Part shown: positions 43,301 to 56,749 of the stretch, piece by piece | How positions within the stretch are numbered: the first letter of the stretch is position 1 | Layout: each line of letters opens with the position of its first letter | Assembly (NCBI GenBank): GCA_946800325.1 | Contig: OX326959.1 | Location: 19,126,862 to 19,190,861, forward strand | Direction: 5' to 3' | Origin: Luzula sylvatica | Lineage: Eukaryota > Streptophyta > Magnoliopsida > Poales > Juncaceae | DNA: 64,000 nt | Notes under the pieces: generated by a model | Told to the model about the DNA's origin: nothing | The model's database searches: none | The model's input: only the letters and a program-made list of their open reading frames with translations | Program-made: the position numbers and the translations under genes

Positions 43301-46300
43301 GGTAAAAATCTCCAAAAGGGGGGGGGGGTAGGGGGTAAAAAACTCCGAAGGGGGGGGGGGGGTAGGGGGTAAAAAACTCCGAAGGGGGGGGGGGGGGTAG
43401 GGGGTCAAATCATCCAAAGGGGGGGTAGGGGGTAAAAATCTCGGAAGGGGGGGTAGGGAGTAAAAATCTCCCAAGGGGGGGTAGGGGGTAAAAATCTCCA
43501 AAGGGGGGGTAGGGGGTAAAAATCTTCAAAGGGTAGGTAGGGGGTAAAAATCTCTAAAGGGGGGGGGGGGTAGGTGGTTAAAATCTGCAAAGTGGGGTAG
43601 GGGGTAAAAATCTCCAAAGGGGGGGGGGGGGAGGTAGGGGGTAAAAATCTCCAAAGGGGGGGTGGGGGTAAAAATCTCCGAAAGGGGGGTAGGAGGGTAA
43701 AAATCTCCAAAGGGGGGGGGGTAGGGGTAAAAATCTCTAAAGGGGGTGGGTAGGTTGTAAAAATCTCCAAAGGGGGGTAGGGGTAAAAATCTCCAATGGG
43801 GGGGGTAGGGGTAAAAATCTCTAAAGGGGGGGGGGGGGGGTGTAGGTGGTATAAATCTCCATTGGGGGGGTAGGGGGTAAAAATCTCCAAAGGGGGGGTA
43901 GGGGGTAAAAAACTCCGAAGGGGGGGGTAGGGGGTAAAAATCTCCAATGGGGGGGGGGGGGGGGTAGGGGGTAAAAATCTCCAAAGGGGGGGTGGGGATA
44001 AAAATCTCCGAAGGGGGGGGGGGGGGTGGTAGGGGGTAAAAATCTCTGAAGGGAGGGGGGGGGGGGGGGTAGGGGGTAAAAGTCTCTGAAGGGGGGGTAG
44101 GGGGTAAAAATCTCTGAAGGGCGGGGGTAGGGGGTAAAAGTCTCCAAAGGGGGGGTAGGGGGTAAAAATCTCCAAAGGGGGGTAGGGGGTAAAGATCTCC
44201 AAAGGGGGGTAGGGGTAAAAATCTCCAAAGGGGGGGTAGGGGTAAAAATCTCTAAAGGGGGGGGGGGGGGTAGGTGGTATAAATCTCCATAGGGGGGGTA
44301 GGGAATAAAAAACTCCGAAGGGGGGGGGGGTAGAGGTGTAAAAATCTCCAAATGGGGGATATGGGGTAAAAATCTACGAAGGGTGGGCGGGGGTAGGGGT
44401 AAAAATCTCCGAAGGGGGGGTAGGGGGTAAAAATCTCCCAAGGGGGGGTAGGGGGTAAAAATCTACAAAGGGGGGGGGGGGGGTAGGGGGTAAAAATCTC
44501 CAAAGGGGGGGTAGGGGTAAAAATCTCAAAAGGGGGGGGGGTAGGTGGTATAAATCTCCATAGGGGGGTATGGGGTAAAAATCTCCAAAGGGGGGGGGGG
44601 TAGGGGGTAAAAAACTCCGAAGGGGGGGGGGGTAGGGGGTAAAATTCTCCAAAGGGGGGGGGGAGTAGGGGGTAAAATCATCCAAAGGGGGGGTAGGGGG
44701 TAAAAATCTCGGAAGGGGGGGTAGGGAGTAAAAATCTCCCAAGGGGGGGTAGGGGGTAAAAATCTCCAAAGGGGGGGTAGGGGGTAAAAATCTTCAAAGG
44801 GGAGGTAGGGGGTAAAAATCTCTAAAGGGGGGGGGGGGGGTGGGTAGGTGGTTAAAATCTGCAAAGTGGGGTAGGGGGTAAAAATCTCCAAAGGGGGGGT
44901 GGGGGTAAAAATCTCCGAAAGGGGGGTAGGAGGGTAAAAATCTCCAAAGGGGGGGGGGGGGGTAGGGGTAAAAATCTCTAAAGGGGGTGGGTAGGGTGTA
45001 AAAATCTCCAAAGGGGGGTAGGGGTAAAAATCTCCAATGGGGGGGTAGGGGTAAAAATCTCTAAAGGGGGGGGGGGTGTAGGTGGTATAAATCTCCATTG
45101 GGGGGGTAGGGGGTAAAAATCTCCAAAGGGGGGGTAGGGGGTAAAAAACTCCGAAGGGGGGGTAGGGGGTAAAAATCTCCAATGGGGGGGGGGGGGGGGG
45201 GGTAGGGGGTAAAAATCTCCAAAGGGGGGGTGGGGATAAAAATCTCCGAAGGGGGGGGGGGGGGTAGGGGGTAAAAATCTCTGAAGGGAGGGGGGGGTGG
45301 GGGGTAAAAGTCTCTGAAGGGGGGGTAGGGGGTAAAAATCTCTGAAGGGGGGGGGGTAGGGGGTAAAAGTCTCCAAAGGGGGGGTAGGGGGTAAAAATCT
45401 CCAAAGGGGGGTAGGGGGTAAAAATCTCCAAAGGGGGGTAGGGGTAAAAATCTCCAAAGGGGGGGTAGGGGTAAAAATCTCTAAAGGGGGGGGGGGGGGG
45501 TAGGTGGTATAAATCTCCATAGGGGGGGTAGGGAATAAAAAACTCCGAAGGGGGGGGGGTAGAGGTGTAAAAATCTCCAAATGGGGGATAGGGGGTAAAA
45601 ATCTACGAAGGGTGGGCGGGGGTAGGGGGTAAAAATCTCCGAAGGGGGGGTAGGGGGTAAAAATCTCCCAAGGGGGGGGTAGGGGGTAAAAATCTACAAA
45701 GGGGGGGGGGTAGGCGGTAAAAATCTCCAAAGGGGGGGTAGGGGTAAAAATCTCAAAAGGGGGGGGGGGTAGGTGGTATAAATCTCCATAGGGGGGTATG
45801 GGGTAAAAATCTCCAAAGGGGGGGGGGGGGTAGGGGGTAAAAAACTCCGAAGGGGGGGGGGGTAGGGGGTAAAATTCTCCAAAGGGGGGGGGGGAGTAGG
45901 GGGTAAAATCATCCAAAGGGGGGGTAGGGGGTAAAAATCTCGGAAGGGGGGGTAGGGAGTAAAAATCTCCCAAGGGGGGGTAGGGGGTAAAAATCTCCAA
46001 AGGGGGGGTAGGGGGTAAAAATCTTCAAAGGGGAGGTAGGGGGTAAAAATCTCTAAAGGGGGGGGGGGGTAGGTGGTTAAAATCTGCAAAGTGGGGTAGG
46101 GGGTAAAAATCTCCAAAGGGGGGGTGGGGGTAAAAATCTCCGAAAGGGGGGTAGGAGGGTAAAAATCTCCAAAGGGGGGGGGGTAGGGGTAAAAATCTCT
46201 AAAGGGGGTGGGTAGGGTGTAAAAATCTCCAAAGGGGGGTAGGGGTAAAAATCTCCAATGGGGGGGTAGGGGTAAAAATCTCCGAAGGGGGGGTAGGGGG

Positions 46301-49300
46301 TAAAAATCTCCAAAGGGGGGGGGGTAGGGGGTAAAAATCTCCAAAGGGGGGGTGGGGATAAAAATCTCCGAAGGGGGGGGGGTAGGGGGTAAAAATCTCC
46401 AAAGGGGGGGTAGGGGGTAAAAATCTCTGAAGGGAGGGGGGGGGGGGTAGGGGGTAAAAGTCTCTGAAGGGGGGGTAGGGGGGTAAAAATCTCTGAAGGG
46501 GGGGGGGGTAGGGGGTAAAAGTCTCTGAAGGGGGGGGGGGTAGGGGGTAAAAGTCTCCAAAGGGGGGGTAGGGGGTAAAAATCTCCAAAGTCGGGGTAGG
46601 GGGTAAAAATCTCCAAAGGGGGGTAGGGGGTAAAAATCTCCAAAGGGGGGGGGGGTAGGGGTAAAAATGTCCAAAGGGGGGGGGGTAGGGGGTAAAAATC
46701 TCCTAAGGGGGGTAGGGGGTAAAAATATACAAAGGGGGGGGGGGGTAGGGGGTAAAAATCTCGGAAGGGGGGGGGGGTAGGGTGGTAAAAATCTCCGAAG
46801 GAGGGGTAGGGGGTAAAAATCTCCAAAGGTGGGGTAGGTGGTAAAAATCTCCAAAGGGGGGGTAGGGGGTAAAAATATTCAAAGGCGGGGTAGGCGTAAA
46901 AATCTCTATGGGGGGGGGGGGGGTAGGTGGTAAAAATCTCCAAAGGGGGGTAGGGGGTAAAAGTCTCCAAATGGGTGTAGGGGGTAAAAATCTCCAAAAA
47001 GAGGTGGGGGTAAAAATCTCCGAAAGGGGGTAGGAAGGTAAAAATCTCCAAAGGGGGGGCGATGTAGGGGTTAAAAATCTCCAAAGGGTGGTAGGGGTAA
47101 AAATATCCAAAGGGGGGGTTAGGGGTAAAAATCTCTAAAGGGGGGGGGGGGGGTAGGTGGTATAAATCTCCATAGGGGGGGGGGGTAGGGGGTAAAAATC
47201 TCCAAAGGGGGGGGGGGTAGGGGGTAAAAAACTACGAAGGGGGGGGGGGTAGGGGGTAAAAATCTCCAAAGGGGGCGTAGGGGGGTAAAAATCTTCAAAG
47301 GGGGTGGGGGTAGGGGGTAAAAATCTCCCAAGGGGGGGGGGGGGTAGGGGGTAAAAATCTCCAAATGGGGGTAAGGGGTAAAAATATCCAAAGGGGGGGG
47401 GGTCGGGGGTAAAAATCTCGGAAGGGGGGGGGGTAGGGAGTAAAAATCTCCGAAGTGGGGGTAGGTGGTAAAAATCTCCAAAGGGGGGGGGGTAGGGGGT
47501 AAAAATTTCCAAAGGGGGGGTAGGGGGTAAAAATCTTCAAAGGGGGGGGGGGGGGTAGGGGGTAAAATTCTCTAAAGGGGGGGGGGTAGGAGGTAAAAAT
47601 CTCCAAAGGGGGGGGTAGGGGGTAAAAATCTCCAAATGGGGATGGGGGTAAAAATCTCCGAAAGGGTGGTAGGAGGGTAAAAATATCCAAAGGGGGGGTA
47701 GGGGTAGAAATCTCTAAAGGAGGGGGTGGGGGGTAAGTGGTAAAAATCTCCATAGGGGGGGGGTAGGTGGTAAAAATCTCCCAAGGGTGGGTAGGGGGTA
47801 AAAATCTCTGAAGGGAGGGGGGGGGGGGGTAGTGGGTAAAAGTCTCTGAAGGGGGGGGTAGGGGGTAAAAATCTCTGAAGGGGGGGGGGGTAGGGGGTAA
47901 AAGTCTCAAAAGGGGGGGGGGGGGTAGGGGGTAAAAATCTCCAAAGGGGGGGGGGGGTAGCGGGTAAAAATCTCCAAAGGCGGGGTAGGGGGTAAAAATC
48001 TCCAAAGGGGGGGTAGGGGTAAAAATCTCCAAAGGGGGGGTAGGGGTAAAAATCTCTAAAGGGGGGGGGGGGGGTAGGTGGTATAAATCTCCATAGGGGG
48101 GGTAGGGAATAAAAAACTCCGAAGGGGGGGGGGGTAGAGGTGTAAAAATCTCCAAAGGGGGGATAGGGGGTAAAAATCTACGAAGGGTGGGGGGGGGGGG
48201 GGTAGGGGGTAAAAATCTCCCAAAGGGGGGTAGGGGGTAAAAATCTACAAGGGGGGGGGGGGTAGGGGGTAAAAATCTCAAAAAGGGGGGGGGGGTAGGT
48301 GGTATAAATCTCCATAGGGGGGGTATGGGGTAAAAATCTCCAAAAGGGGGGGGGGGGGGGGGTGGTAGGGGGTAAAAAACTCCGAAGGGGGGGGGGGTAG
48401 GGGGTAAAAAACTCCGAAGGGGGGGGGTAGGGGGTCAAATCATCCAAAGGGGGGGGTAGGGGGTAAAAATCTCGGAAGGGGGGGTAGGGAGTAAAAATCT
48501 CCCAAGGGGGGGTAGGGGGTAAAAATCTCCAAAGGGGGGGTAGGGGGTAAAAATCTTCAAAGGGTAGGTAGGGGGTAAAAATCTCTAAAGGGGGGGGGGG
48601 GTAGGTGGTTAAAATCTGCAAAGTGGGGTAGGGGGTAAAAATCTCCAAAGGGGGGGGGGGAGGTAGGGGGTAAAAATCTCCAAAGGGGGGGTGGGGGTAA
48701 AAATCTCCGAAAGGGGGGTAGGAGGGTAAAAATCTCCAAAGGGGGGGGGGGTAGGGGTAAAAATCTCTAAAGGGGGTGGGTAGGGTGTAAAAATCTCCAA
48801 AGGGGGGTAGGGGTAAAAATCTCCAAAGGGGGGGTAGGGGTAAAAATCTCTAAAGGGGGGGGGGGGGGGTGTAGGTGGTATAAATCTCCATTGGGGGGGT
48901 ACGGGGTAAAAATCTCCAAAGGGGGGGTAGGGGGTAAAAAACTCCGAAGGGGGGGTAGGGGGTAAAAATCTCCAATGGGGGGGGGGGGGTAGGGGGTAAA
49001 AATCTCCAAAGGGGGGGTGGGGATAAAAATCTCCGAAGGGGGGGGGGGGTAAAAATCTCTGAAGGGAGGGGGGGGGGTAGGGGGTAAAAGTCTCTGAAGG
49101 GGGGGTAGGGGGTAAAAATCTCTGAAGGGGGGGGGGGGGTAGGGGGTAAAAGTCTCCAAAGGGGGGGGTAGGGGGTAAAAATCTCCAAAGGGGGGTAGGG
49201 GGTAAAAATCTCCAAAGGGGGGTAGGGGTAAAAATCTCCAAAGGGGGGGTAGGGGTAAAAATCTCTAAAGGGGGGGGGGGTAGGTGGTATAAATCTCCAT

Positions 49301-52300
49301 AGGGGGGGTAGGGAATAAAAAACTCCGAAGGGGGGGGTGTAGAGATGTAAAAATCTCCAAATGGGGGATAGGGGGTAAAAATCTACGAAGGGTGGGCGGG
49401 GGTAGGGGGTAAAAATCTCCGAAGGGGGGGGTAGGGGGTAAAAATCTCCCAAGGGGGGGTAGGGGGTAAAAATCTACAAAGGGGGGGGGGGGGTAGGGGT
49501 AAAAATCTCCAAAGGGGGGGTAGGGGTAAAAATCTCAAAAGGGGGGGGGGGGTAGGTGGTATAAATCTCCATAGGGGGGTATGGGGTAAAAATCTCCAAA
49601 GGGGGGGGGGGTAGAGGGTAAAAAACTCCGAAGGGGGGGGGTAGGGGGTAAAATTCTCCAAAGGGGGGGGAGTAGGGGGTAAAATCATCCAAAGGGGGGG
49701 TAGGGGGTAAAAATCTCGGAAGGGGGGGTAGGGAGTAAAAATCTCCCAAGGGGGGGTAGGGGGTAAAAATCTCCAAAGGGGGGGTAGGGGGTAAAAATCT
49801 TCAAAGGGGAGGTAGGGGGTAAAAATCTCTAAAGGGGGGGCGGGGGTAGGTGGTTAAAATCTGCAAAGTGGGGTAGGGGGTAAAAATCTCCAAAGGGGGG
49901 GTGGGGGTAAAAATCTCCGAAAGGGGGGTAGGAGGGTAAAAATCTCCAAAGGGGGGGGGGGGGGGTAGGGGTAAAAATCTCTAAAGGGGGTGGGTAGGGT
50001 GTAAAAATCTCCAAAGGGGGGTAGGGGTAAAAATCTCCAATGGGGGGGTAGGGGTAAAAATCTCTAAAGGGGGGGGGTGTAGGTGGTATAAATCTCCATT
50101 GGGGGGGTAGGGGGTAAAAATCTCCAAAGGGGGGGTAGGGGGTAAAAAACTCCGAAGGGGGGGTAGGGGGTAAAAATCTCCAAAGGGGGGGGGGGGGGTA
50201 GGGGGTAAAAATCTCCAAAGGGGGGGTGGGGATAAAAATCTCCGAAGGGGGGGGGGGGTAGGGGGTAAAAATCTCCAAAGGGGGGGTAGGGGGTAAAAAT
50301 CTCTGAAGGGAGGGGGGGGGGGGGTAGGGGGTAAAAGTCTCTGAAGGGGGGGTAGGGGGGTAAAAATCTCTGAAGGGGGGGGGGGGGTAGGGGGTAAAAG
50401 TCTCTGAAGGGGGGGGGGGGTAGGGGGTAAAAGTCTCCAAAGGGGGGGTAGGGGGTAAAAATCTCCAAAGGCGGGGTAGGGGGTAAAAATCTCCAAAGGG
50501 GGGTAGGGGGTAAAAATCTCCAAAGGGGGGGGGGTAGGGGTAGAAATCTCCAAAGGGGGGGGGGGTAGGGGTAAAAATCTCCTAAGGGGGGTAGGGGGTA
50601 AAAATATACAAAGGGGGGGGGGGGGTAGGGGGTAAAAATCTCGGAAGGGGGGGGGGGTAGGGTGGTAAAAATCTCCGAAGGAGGGGTAGGGGGTAAAAAT
50701 CTCCAAAGGTGGGGTAGGTGGTAAAAATCTCCAAAGGGGGGGTAGGGGGTAAAAATCTTCAAAGGCGGGGTAGGGGTAAAAATCTCTATGGGGGGGGGGG
50801 TAGGTGGTAAAAATCTCCAAAGGGGGGTAGGGGGTAAAAATCTCCAAATGGGTGTAGGGGGTAAAAATCTCCAAAAAGAGGTGGGGGTAAAAATCTCCGA
50901 AAGGGGGTAGGAAGGTAAAAATCTCCAAAGGGGGGGCGGGGTAGGGGTTAAAAATCTCCAAAGGGTGGTAGGGGTAAAAATCTCCAAAGGGGGGGGTTAG
51001 GGGTAAAAATCTCTAAAGGGGGGGGGGGGGGGGTAGGTGGTATAAATCTCCATAGGGGGGGGGTAGGGGGTAAAAATCTCCAAAGGGGGGGGGGTAGGGG
51101 TAAAAAACTACGAAGGGGGGGGGGGTAGGGGGTAAAAATCTCCAAAGGGGGCGTAGGGGGGTAAAAATCTTCAAAGGGGGGGTAGGGGGTAAAAATCTCC
51201 CAAGGGGGGGGGGGTAGGGGGTAAAAATCTCCAAAGGGGGGGTAAGGGGTAAAAATATCCAAAGGGGGGGGGGTCGGGGGTAAAAATCTCGGAAGGGGGG
51301 GGGGGGGGTAGGGAGTAAAAATCTCCGAAGTGGGGGTAGGTGGTAAAAATCTCGAAAGGGGGGGGGGGGTAGGGGGTAAAAATTTCCAAAGGGGGGGTAG
51401 GGGGTAAAAATCTTCAAAGGGGGGGGGGGTAGGGGGTAAAATTCTCTAAAGGGGGGGGGGGGGGTAGGAGGTAAAAATCTCCAAAAGGGGGGTAGGGGGT
51501 AAAAATCTCCAAATGGGGATGGGGGTAAAAATCTCCGAAAGGGTGGTAGGAGGGTAAAAATATCCAAAAGGGGGGTAGGGGTAGAAATCTCTAAAGGAGG
51601 GGGTGGGGGGTAAGTGGTAAAAATCTCCATAGGGGGGGGGGTAGGTGGTAAAAATCTCCCAAGGGTGGGTAGGGGGTAAAAATCTCCATAGGGGGGGGTA
51701 GGGGGTAACAATCTCCAAAGGGGGGGGTAGGGGGTAAAAATCTCCAAAGGGGGGGGGGGGTAGGGGGTAAAAATATCCAAAGGGGGGGGGGGGTAGTAGG
51801 GGGTAATAATCTCCACAGGGTAGGGGGTAAAAATCTTCAAAGGGGGGGGGGTAGGGGGTAAAAATCTCTAAGGGGGGGGGGGGTAGGTGGTAAAAATCTC
51901 CAAAGTGGGGTAGGGGGTAAAAATCTCCAAAGGGGGCGTGCTGGTAAAAATCTCCAAAGGGGGGGGGGGCGGTTGGGATATAAATCTCTAAAGGGGGGGG
52001 GGTAGGTGGTAAAAATCTCCATAGGGGGGGTAGGGGGTAATAATCTCCAAAGGTGGGGTAAGGGGTAAAAAACTCTGAAGGGGGGTAGGGGGTAAAAATC
52101 TCCAAAGGGGGGAGGGGGTGGGTAGGGGGTAAAAATCTCCAAAGGGGGGAGGGGGTGGGTAGGGGGTAAAAATCTCCAAAGGGGGGGGGGGGTAGGGGGT
52201 AAAAATCTCCAAAGGGGGGGTTGGGGGTAAAAATCTCCAAAGGGGGGTAGGGGGTAAAAATCTCCAAAGGGGGGTAGGGGGTAAAAATATACAAAGGGGG

Positions 52301-55300
52301 GGTAGGGTGTAGAAATCTCGGAAGGGGGGGTAGGAAGAAAAAATCTCGGAAGGGGGGGGGTTGGGGGTAAAAATCTCCAAAGGGGGGGGGGGGTAGGGGG
52401 TAAAAATCTCCAAAGGGGGGGTAGGGGTAAAAATCTTCAAAGGGGGGTTAGGGGGTAAAAATCTCTAAAGGGGGGGGGGGTGGGTAGGTGGTAAAAATCT
52501 CCAAAGGGGGGTAGGGGGTAAAAATCTCCAAAGGGGGGGTAGGGGGTAAAAATCTCCAAAAGGAGGTGGGGGTAAAAATCTCTGAAAGGGGGTAGGAGGG
52601 TAAAAATCTCCAAAGGGGGGGTAGGGGTTAAAAATCTCCAAAGGGGGGGGGGAGTAGGAGGTAAAAATCTCGGAAGGGGGGATAGGGGGTAAAAATCTCC
52701 GAAGTGGGGGTAGGGAGTAAAAATCTCCAAAGGGGGGGTAGGGGGTAAATATCTCCGTAGGAGGTGTAGGGGGTAAAAATCTCCAAAGGGGGGGTAGGGG
52801 GTAAAAAACTCCCAAGGGGGGGGGGGGGGTAGGGGATAAAAAAAACTCCCAAGGGGGGGGGGTAGGGTGGTAAAAATCTCCAATGGGGGGGGGGGGGGGG
52901 TAGGGGGTAAAAATCTCCAAAGGTGGGATAGGTGGTAAAAATGTCCGAAGGGGGAGTAGGGGGTAAAAATCTCCAAAGGGGGGGGGGGGGGGTAGGTCGT
53001 TAAAATCTCCAAAGGGGGGGGGTAGGGGGTTAAAATCTCCAAAGTGGGGGTAGGGGGTAAAAATCTCTAAAGGGGGGGGGGGGTAGGGGGTAAAAATCTC
53101 CAAAGGGGGGGGGGGTAGGGGGTAAAAATCTCCAAAGGGGGGGGGGGTAGGGGGTAAAATTATCCAAAGGGGGGGTAGGGGGTAAAAATCTCGGAAGGGG
53201 GGGGGGGGGTAGGGAGTAAAAATCTCCGAAGGGGGGGTGGGGGTAGGGGGTAAAAATCTCCAAAGGGGGGGTAGGGGGTAAAAATCTTCAAAGGGGGGGG
53301 GGGGGGTAGGGGGTAAAAATCTCTAAAGAGGGGAGGGGGTAGGTGGTAAAAATCTCCAAAGTGGGGTAGGGGGTAAAAATCTCCAAAGGGGGGGGGGGGG
53401 TAGGGGGTAAAAATCTCCAATGGGGGGGTGGGAGTAAAAATCTCCGAAATGGGGGAAGGAGGGTAAAAATCTCCGAAATGGGGGAAGGAGGGGTAAAAAT
53501 GTCTAAAGGGGGGGGGTAGGTGGTATAAATCTCCATAGGGGGGGGGGTAGGGGGTAAAAATCTCCAAAGGGGGGGTAGGGGGTAAAAATCTCCCAAGGGG
53601 AGGGTAGGGGGTAAAAATCTCCAAAGGGGGGGGGGTAGGGGGTAAAAATCTCGGAAGTGGAGGTAGGGAGTAAAAATCTTTGAAGTGGGGGTAGGGGGAA
53701 AAAATCTCCAAAGGGGGGGGATTGGGGGTAAAAATCTTCAAAGGGGGGGGGGGGTAGGGGGTAAAATTCTCCAAAGTTGGGTAGGGGGTAAAAATCTCCA
53801 AAGGGGGGGGGGGGGGTAGGGGTAAAAATCTCCAAAGGGGGGGGATGGGGGTAAAAATCTCCGAAAGGGTGGTAGGAGGGTAAAAATATCCAAAGGGGGG
53901 GGGGGTAGGGGTAAAAATCTCTAAAGGTGGGGGGGGGGGGGGGTAGGTGGTAAAAATCTCCATAGGGGGGGTAGGGGGTAAAAATCTCCCAAGGGTGGGT
54001 AGGGGGTAACAATCTCCAAAGGGGGGGGTAGGGGGTAACAATCTCCAAAGGGGGGGTAGGGGGTAAAAATCTCCAATGGGGGGGTAGGGGGTAAAAATCT
54101 CCAAAGGGGGGGTAGGGGGTAAAAATATCCAAGGGGGGGGGGGGGGCGGGGGGGTAGGGGGTAAAAATATCCAAGGGGGGGGGGTAGGAGGTAAAAATTT
54201 CCAAAGGGGGATGGGGGTAAAAATCTCCGAAAGGGTGGTAGGAGGGTAAAAATATCCAAAGGGGGTGTAGGGGTAGAAATCTCTAAAGGAGGGGGTGGGG
54301 GGTAGGTGGTAAAAATCTCCATAGGGGGGATAGGGGGTAAAAATCTCCCAAGGGTGGGTAGAGGGTAAAAATCTTCAAAGGGGGGGCGGGGGGGGGGGGG
54401 GGGGGGGGGTAGGGGGTAAAAATCTCCAATGGAGGGGTGGTGGTAAAAATCTCCGAAATGGGGGAAGGAGGGTAAAAATCTCCAAAGGGGGGGGGGTAGG
54501 GGTAAAAATCTCAAAAGGGGGGGGGGGGGGTAGGTGGTATAAATCTCCATAGGGGGGGGTAGGGGGCAAAAATCTCCAAAGGGGGGGGGGGGGGTAGGGG
54601 GTAAAAAACCCCGAAGGGGGGGGGGGGTAAGGGGTAAAAATCTCCAAAGGCGGGGGGGGGGGGGGGTAGGGGGTAAAAATATCCAAAGGGGGGGTAGGGG
54701 GTAAAAATCTCGGAAGGGTGGTAGGAGGGTAAAAATCTCCAAGGGGGGGGGGGGTGGTAGGGGTAAAAATCTCCATAGGGGGGGGGTAGGGGGCAAAAAT
54801 CTCCATAGGGGGGGGGGGAAGGGGGGGGGGTAGGGTGTAAAATTCTCCAAAGGGGGGGTAGGGGGTAAAAATCTCCTAAGGGGGGGGGGGGTAAAAATCT
54901 CCAAAGGGGGGGTGGTGGTAAAAATCTCCGAAAGGAGGGAAGGAGGGTAAAAATCTCCAAAGGGTGGGGCTTGGGGGTAAAAATCTCTCAAGGGGGTGGG
55001 GGTAGGTGGTAAAAATCTCCATAGGGGGGGGGAAGGGGGTAAAAATCTCCCAAGGGGGGGGGGGTAGGAGGTAAAAATCTCCAAATGGGGGGTAGGGGGT
55101 AAAAATCTCCTAAGGGGGGGGGGGTAAAAATCTCCAAAGGGGGGGGGTAGGGGTAAAAATCTACGAAAGGGGGGAAGGAGGGTAAAAATTTCCAAAGGGG
55201 GGGGGGGTAGGGGTAAAAATCTCTAAAGTGGGGGGGGGGGGTAGGGGGTAAAAATCTCGGAAGGGTGGTAGGAGGGTAAAAATCTCCAAAGGGAGGGTAG

Positions 55301-56415
55301 GGGGTACAAATCTCCTAAGGGGGGGTAGGGGGTAAAAATCTCCAAAGGGGGGGGGGGTAGGGGGTAAAATTCTCCAAAGGGGGGTAGGGGGTAAAAATCT
55401 CCTAAGGGGGGGGGGGGGGGGTAAAAATCTCCAAAGGGGGGGTGGTGGTAAAAATCTCCGAAAGGGGGGAAGGAGGGTAAAAATCTCCAAAGTGGGGGGG
55501 GGGGGGGGGGGAGGGGTAAAAATCTCTAAAGGGGGGGGGGGTGTAGGTGGTATAAATTTCCATAGGGGGGGTAGGGGGTAAAAATCTCCAAAGGGGGGGG
55601 GGTAGGGGGTAAAAAACTCCCAAGGGTGGGTAGGGGGTAAAAATCTCCAAAGGGGGGGTAGGGGGTAACAATCTGCAAAGGGGGGGGGGTAGGGTGTAAA
55701 AATCTCCAAAGGGGGGGTAGGGGCTAAAAATATACAAAGGGGGGGGGGGGTAGGGGGTAATAATATCCACAGGGGGGGTAGGGGTTAAAAATCTCCAAAG
55801 GGGGGTAGGGGGTAAAAATCTCCAAATGGGGGGTAGGGGGTAAAAATCTCCAAAGGGGGGGGGGGTAGGGGGTAAAAATCTCAGAAGGGCGGTAAGAGGG
55901 TAAAAATCTCCAAAGGGTGTGGCTAGGGGTAAAAATCTCTCAAGGGGGTGGGGGTAGGTGGTAAAAATCTCCATAGGGGGGGGGTGTAGGGGGTAAAAAT
56001 CTCCCAAGGGGGGGTAGGAGGTAAAAATCTCCAAATGGGGGGTAGGGGGTAAAAATCTCCTAAGGGGGGGGGGGGGGTAAAAATCTCCAAAGGGGGGGGG
56101 GGGGGGAGGGGTAAAAATCTACGAAAGGGGGGAAGGAGGGTAAAAATTTCCAAAGGGGGGGGGGGTAGGGGTAAAAATCTCTAAAGGGCGGGGGGGGGGG
56201 GGGGGGGGGTAGGAGGTATAAATCTCCATAGGGGGGTAGGGGGTAAAAATATCCAAAGGGGGGGTAGGGGGTAAAAATCTCGGAAGGGTGGTAGGAGGGT
56301 AAAAATCTCCAAATGGGCGGGGGTAGGGGTAAAAATCTCCATAGGGGGGGTAGGGGGTAAAAATCTCCCAAGGGGGGGTAGGGGGTAAAAATCTCCAAAG
56401 GGGGGGTAGGGGGTA
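37326..56415. repeat. ~19-kb G-rich minisatellite, ~28-bp monomer with core TAAAAATCTCCAAAG
   Basis: The monomer is GGTAGGGGGTAAAAATCT, then CCAAAG, then a G run of about 5-20. At 26-32 bp per copy there are roughly 650 copies, all in one orientation. Variation is of two kinds: G-run length, and a limited set of variants of the CTCCAAAG word (CTCTAAAG, CTCCGAAG, CTCTGAAG, CTCGGAAG, CTCCCAAG, CTCCATAG, CTTCAAAG, CTACAAAG, CTACGAAG). These variants recur in the same order at larger periods. The plus strand has a TAA/TAG in every unit. The C-rich minus strand has no stop in any frame, giving repeating FGDFYPLPP, LEIFTPYPP and WRFLPPTPP. I annotate no protein-coding gene here. Every unit has several G runs, so G-quadruplex potential is extreme on one strand. 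Confidence 0.97.
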
Positions 56416-56749
56416 TGTTGGTTCAAATTTCCTGATAGTTTGATTATTTCAAAACACTGTCATTACTAATGTATACATCCAGAAAAGTGCAGGATAACAT
56501 AGGTACGATACGAAGATGAAGGAGGACTTGTGAAGGAGGATTTCATTGGATTACATCAAGAATCAGGACATGAAGTCTCAAGATAAACAAGAAAAGAAGA
56601 ACACAAGGAAGGCCATTGGAATACATCAAGAATCAAGATGTTGAAGCCTTCCGTGAGTGGGATACGCCACAAATAAACCATAGGTACAAACCTAGTAGAA
56701 CTCAAGTAAAATCATGTTCAAAATAACAAAGAGTTCAGTCAAGCAGGAA

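Noticed and set aside
36477..56426. Dozens of minus-strand proline-rich ORFs up to 447 aa (EIFTPYPP, GDFYPLPP, WRFLPPTPP) as extensin or hydroxyproline-rich glycoprotein genes
   Set aside because: They are the three frames of a 28-bp minisatellite without stops. There is no signal peptide, frames shift with every G-run change, all frames are equally open, and starts arise from one monomer variant. No expression evidence is available.
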